From positions 1 through 39,641 of the IMG/VR virus record IMGVR_UViG_3300017767_000036: a stretch of DNA of 39,641 nucleotides. One strand, written 5' to 3'. The translations under genes and the position numbers were made by a program. Below are positions 39,631 through 39,641 of the stretch, piece by piece. Every line of letters starts with the position of its first letter. The first letter of the stretch is position 1. This stretch comes from a virus. Under the pieces are notes generated by a model that worked only from the letters and a program-made list of their open reading frames with translations, searched no databases and was not told the DNA's origin.

Positions 39631-39641
39631 TTATGCGGCTA
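39631..39641 (-). CDS. 3' end of a leftward gene cut by the right edge
   Basis: The minus strand reads GCC GCA TAA just before GGAGAAACCTAATG. The same arrangement (TAC GCA TAA GGAGA) ends the gene at 39248, so this is probably the stop codon of another gene in the fibre cassette. Only the last two residues are visible. Confidence 0.4.

Noticed and set aside
1-39641. tRNA genes and insertion sequences
   Set aside because: I noticed no cloverleaf with CCA-like ends and no transposase or paired terminal repeats; a tRNA scan could overturn this for tRNAs.

Overview
The window is part of a double-stranded DNA tailed phage genome, most likely a short-tailed marine phage of the HMO-2011 type (the group named after a phage of a SAR116 alphaproteobacterium). 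The main evidence is the replication block. A family A DNA polymerase carries a DnaJ-like CxxCxGxG zinc module inside its thumb region, and it sits with a stand-alone primase, a DnaB-like helicase, a T7-type endonuclease I and a B12-dependent (class II) ribonucleotide reductase. Large and small terminase subunits, a P22-type portal and a tail-fibre block of marine-phage character agree with this. The host is inferred only: a marine alphaproteobacterium. No major capsid protein is visible. HMO-2011 itself is about 55 kb, so the capsid and connector genes probably lie in the part not shown. Both edges cut through or just past leftward genes, which fits a circularly permuted map.

Layout from left to right. 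Positions 1-9947 form a leftward late block: small terminase, large terminase, a protein with a tyrosine-recombinase-like domain, portal, a small gene nested in the portal 3' end, and an 844-residue protein with an ADP-ribosyltransferase-like segment. Positions 9948-10658 are a gene-free control region. It has a strong leftward promoter for the late block, an equally good rightward promoter that meets two tandem terminators within about 110 bases (a candidate small RNA or attenuated transcript), and a leftward terminator for the next block. Positions 10659-15083 hold a leftward early block of twelve mostly small genes: a winged-helix protein, a DUF932 protein, zinc-ribbon and ribbon-helix-helix proteins, and several overlapping ORFs of 49-85 codons. 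Two terminator-plus-promoter junctions divide this block.

Positions 15084-15190 are a divergent promoter region. Positions 15191-25543 are one tightly packed rightward replication and nucleotide-metabolism operon, in which most genes overlap by a few bases. Positions 25540-39641 are a leftward virion block, read from the right edge: tail-fibre cassettes with an S74 self-cleaving chaperone domain and three related short fibre proteins, a holin-like protein, a protein with 11-residue coiled-coil repeats, and two very large probable internal virion proteins. It ends with a Met-rich protein carrying an EF-hand loop. The two converging operons overlap by 4 bp at a CTAG.

How it fits together: the rightward operon supplies primer synthesis, unwinding, polymerisation, host DNA degradation, recombination and deoxynucleotides. 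The leftward early block probably holds regulators and host-takeover peptides. The two leftward late blocks build and package the virion. The most unusual points are the exonuclease and polymerase lying in two frames, the orphan rightward promoter with tandem terminators, the recombinase-like fold between terminase and portal, and the gene nested in the portal.
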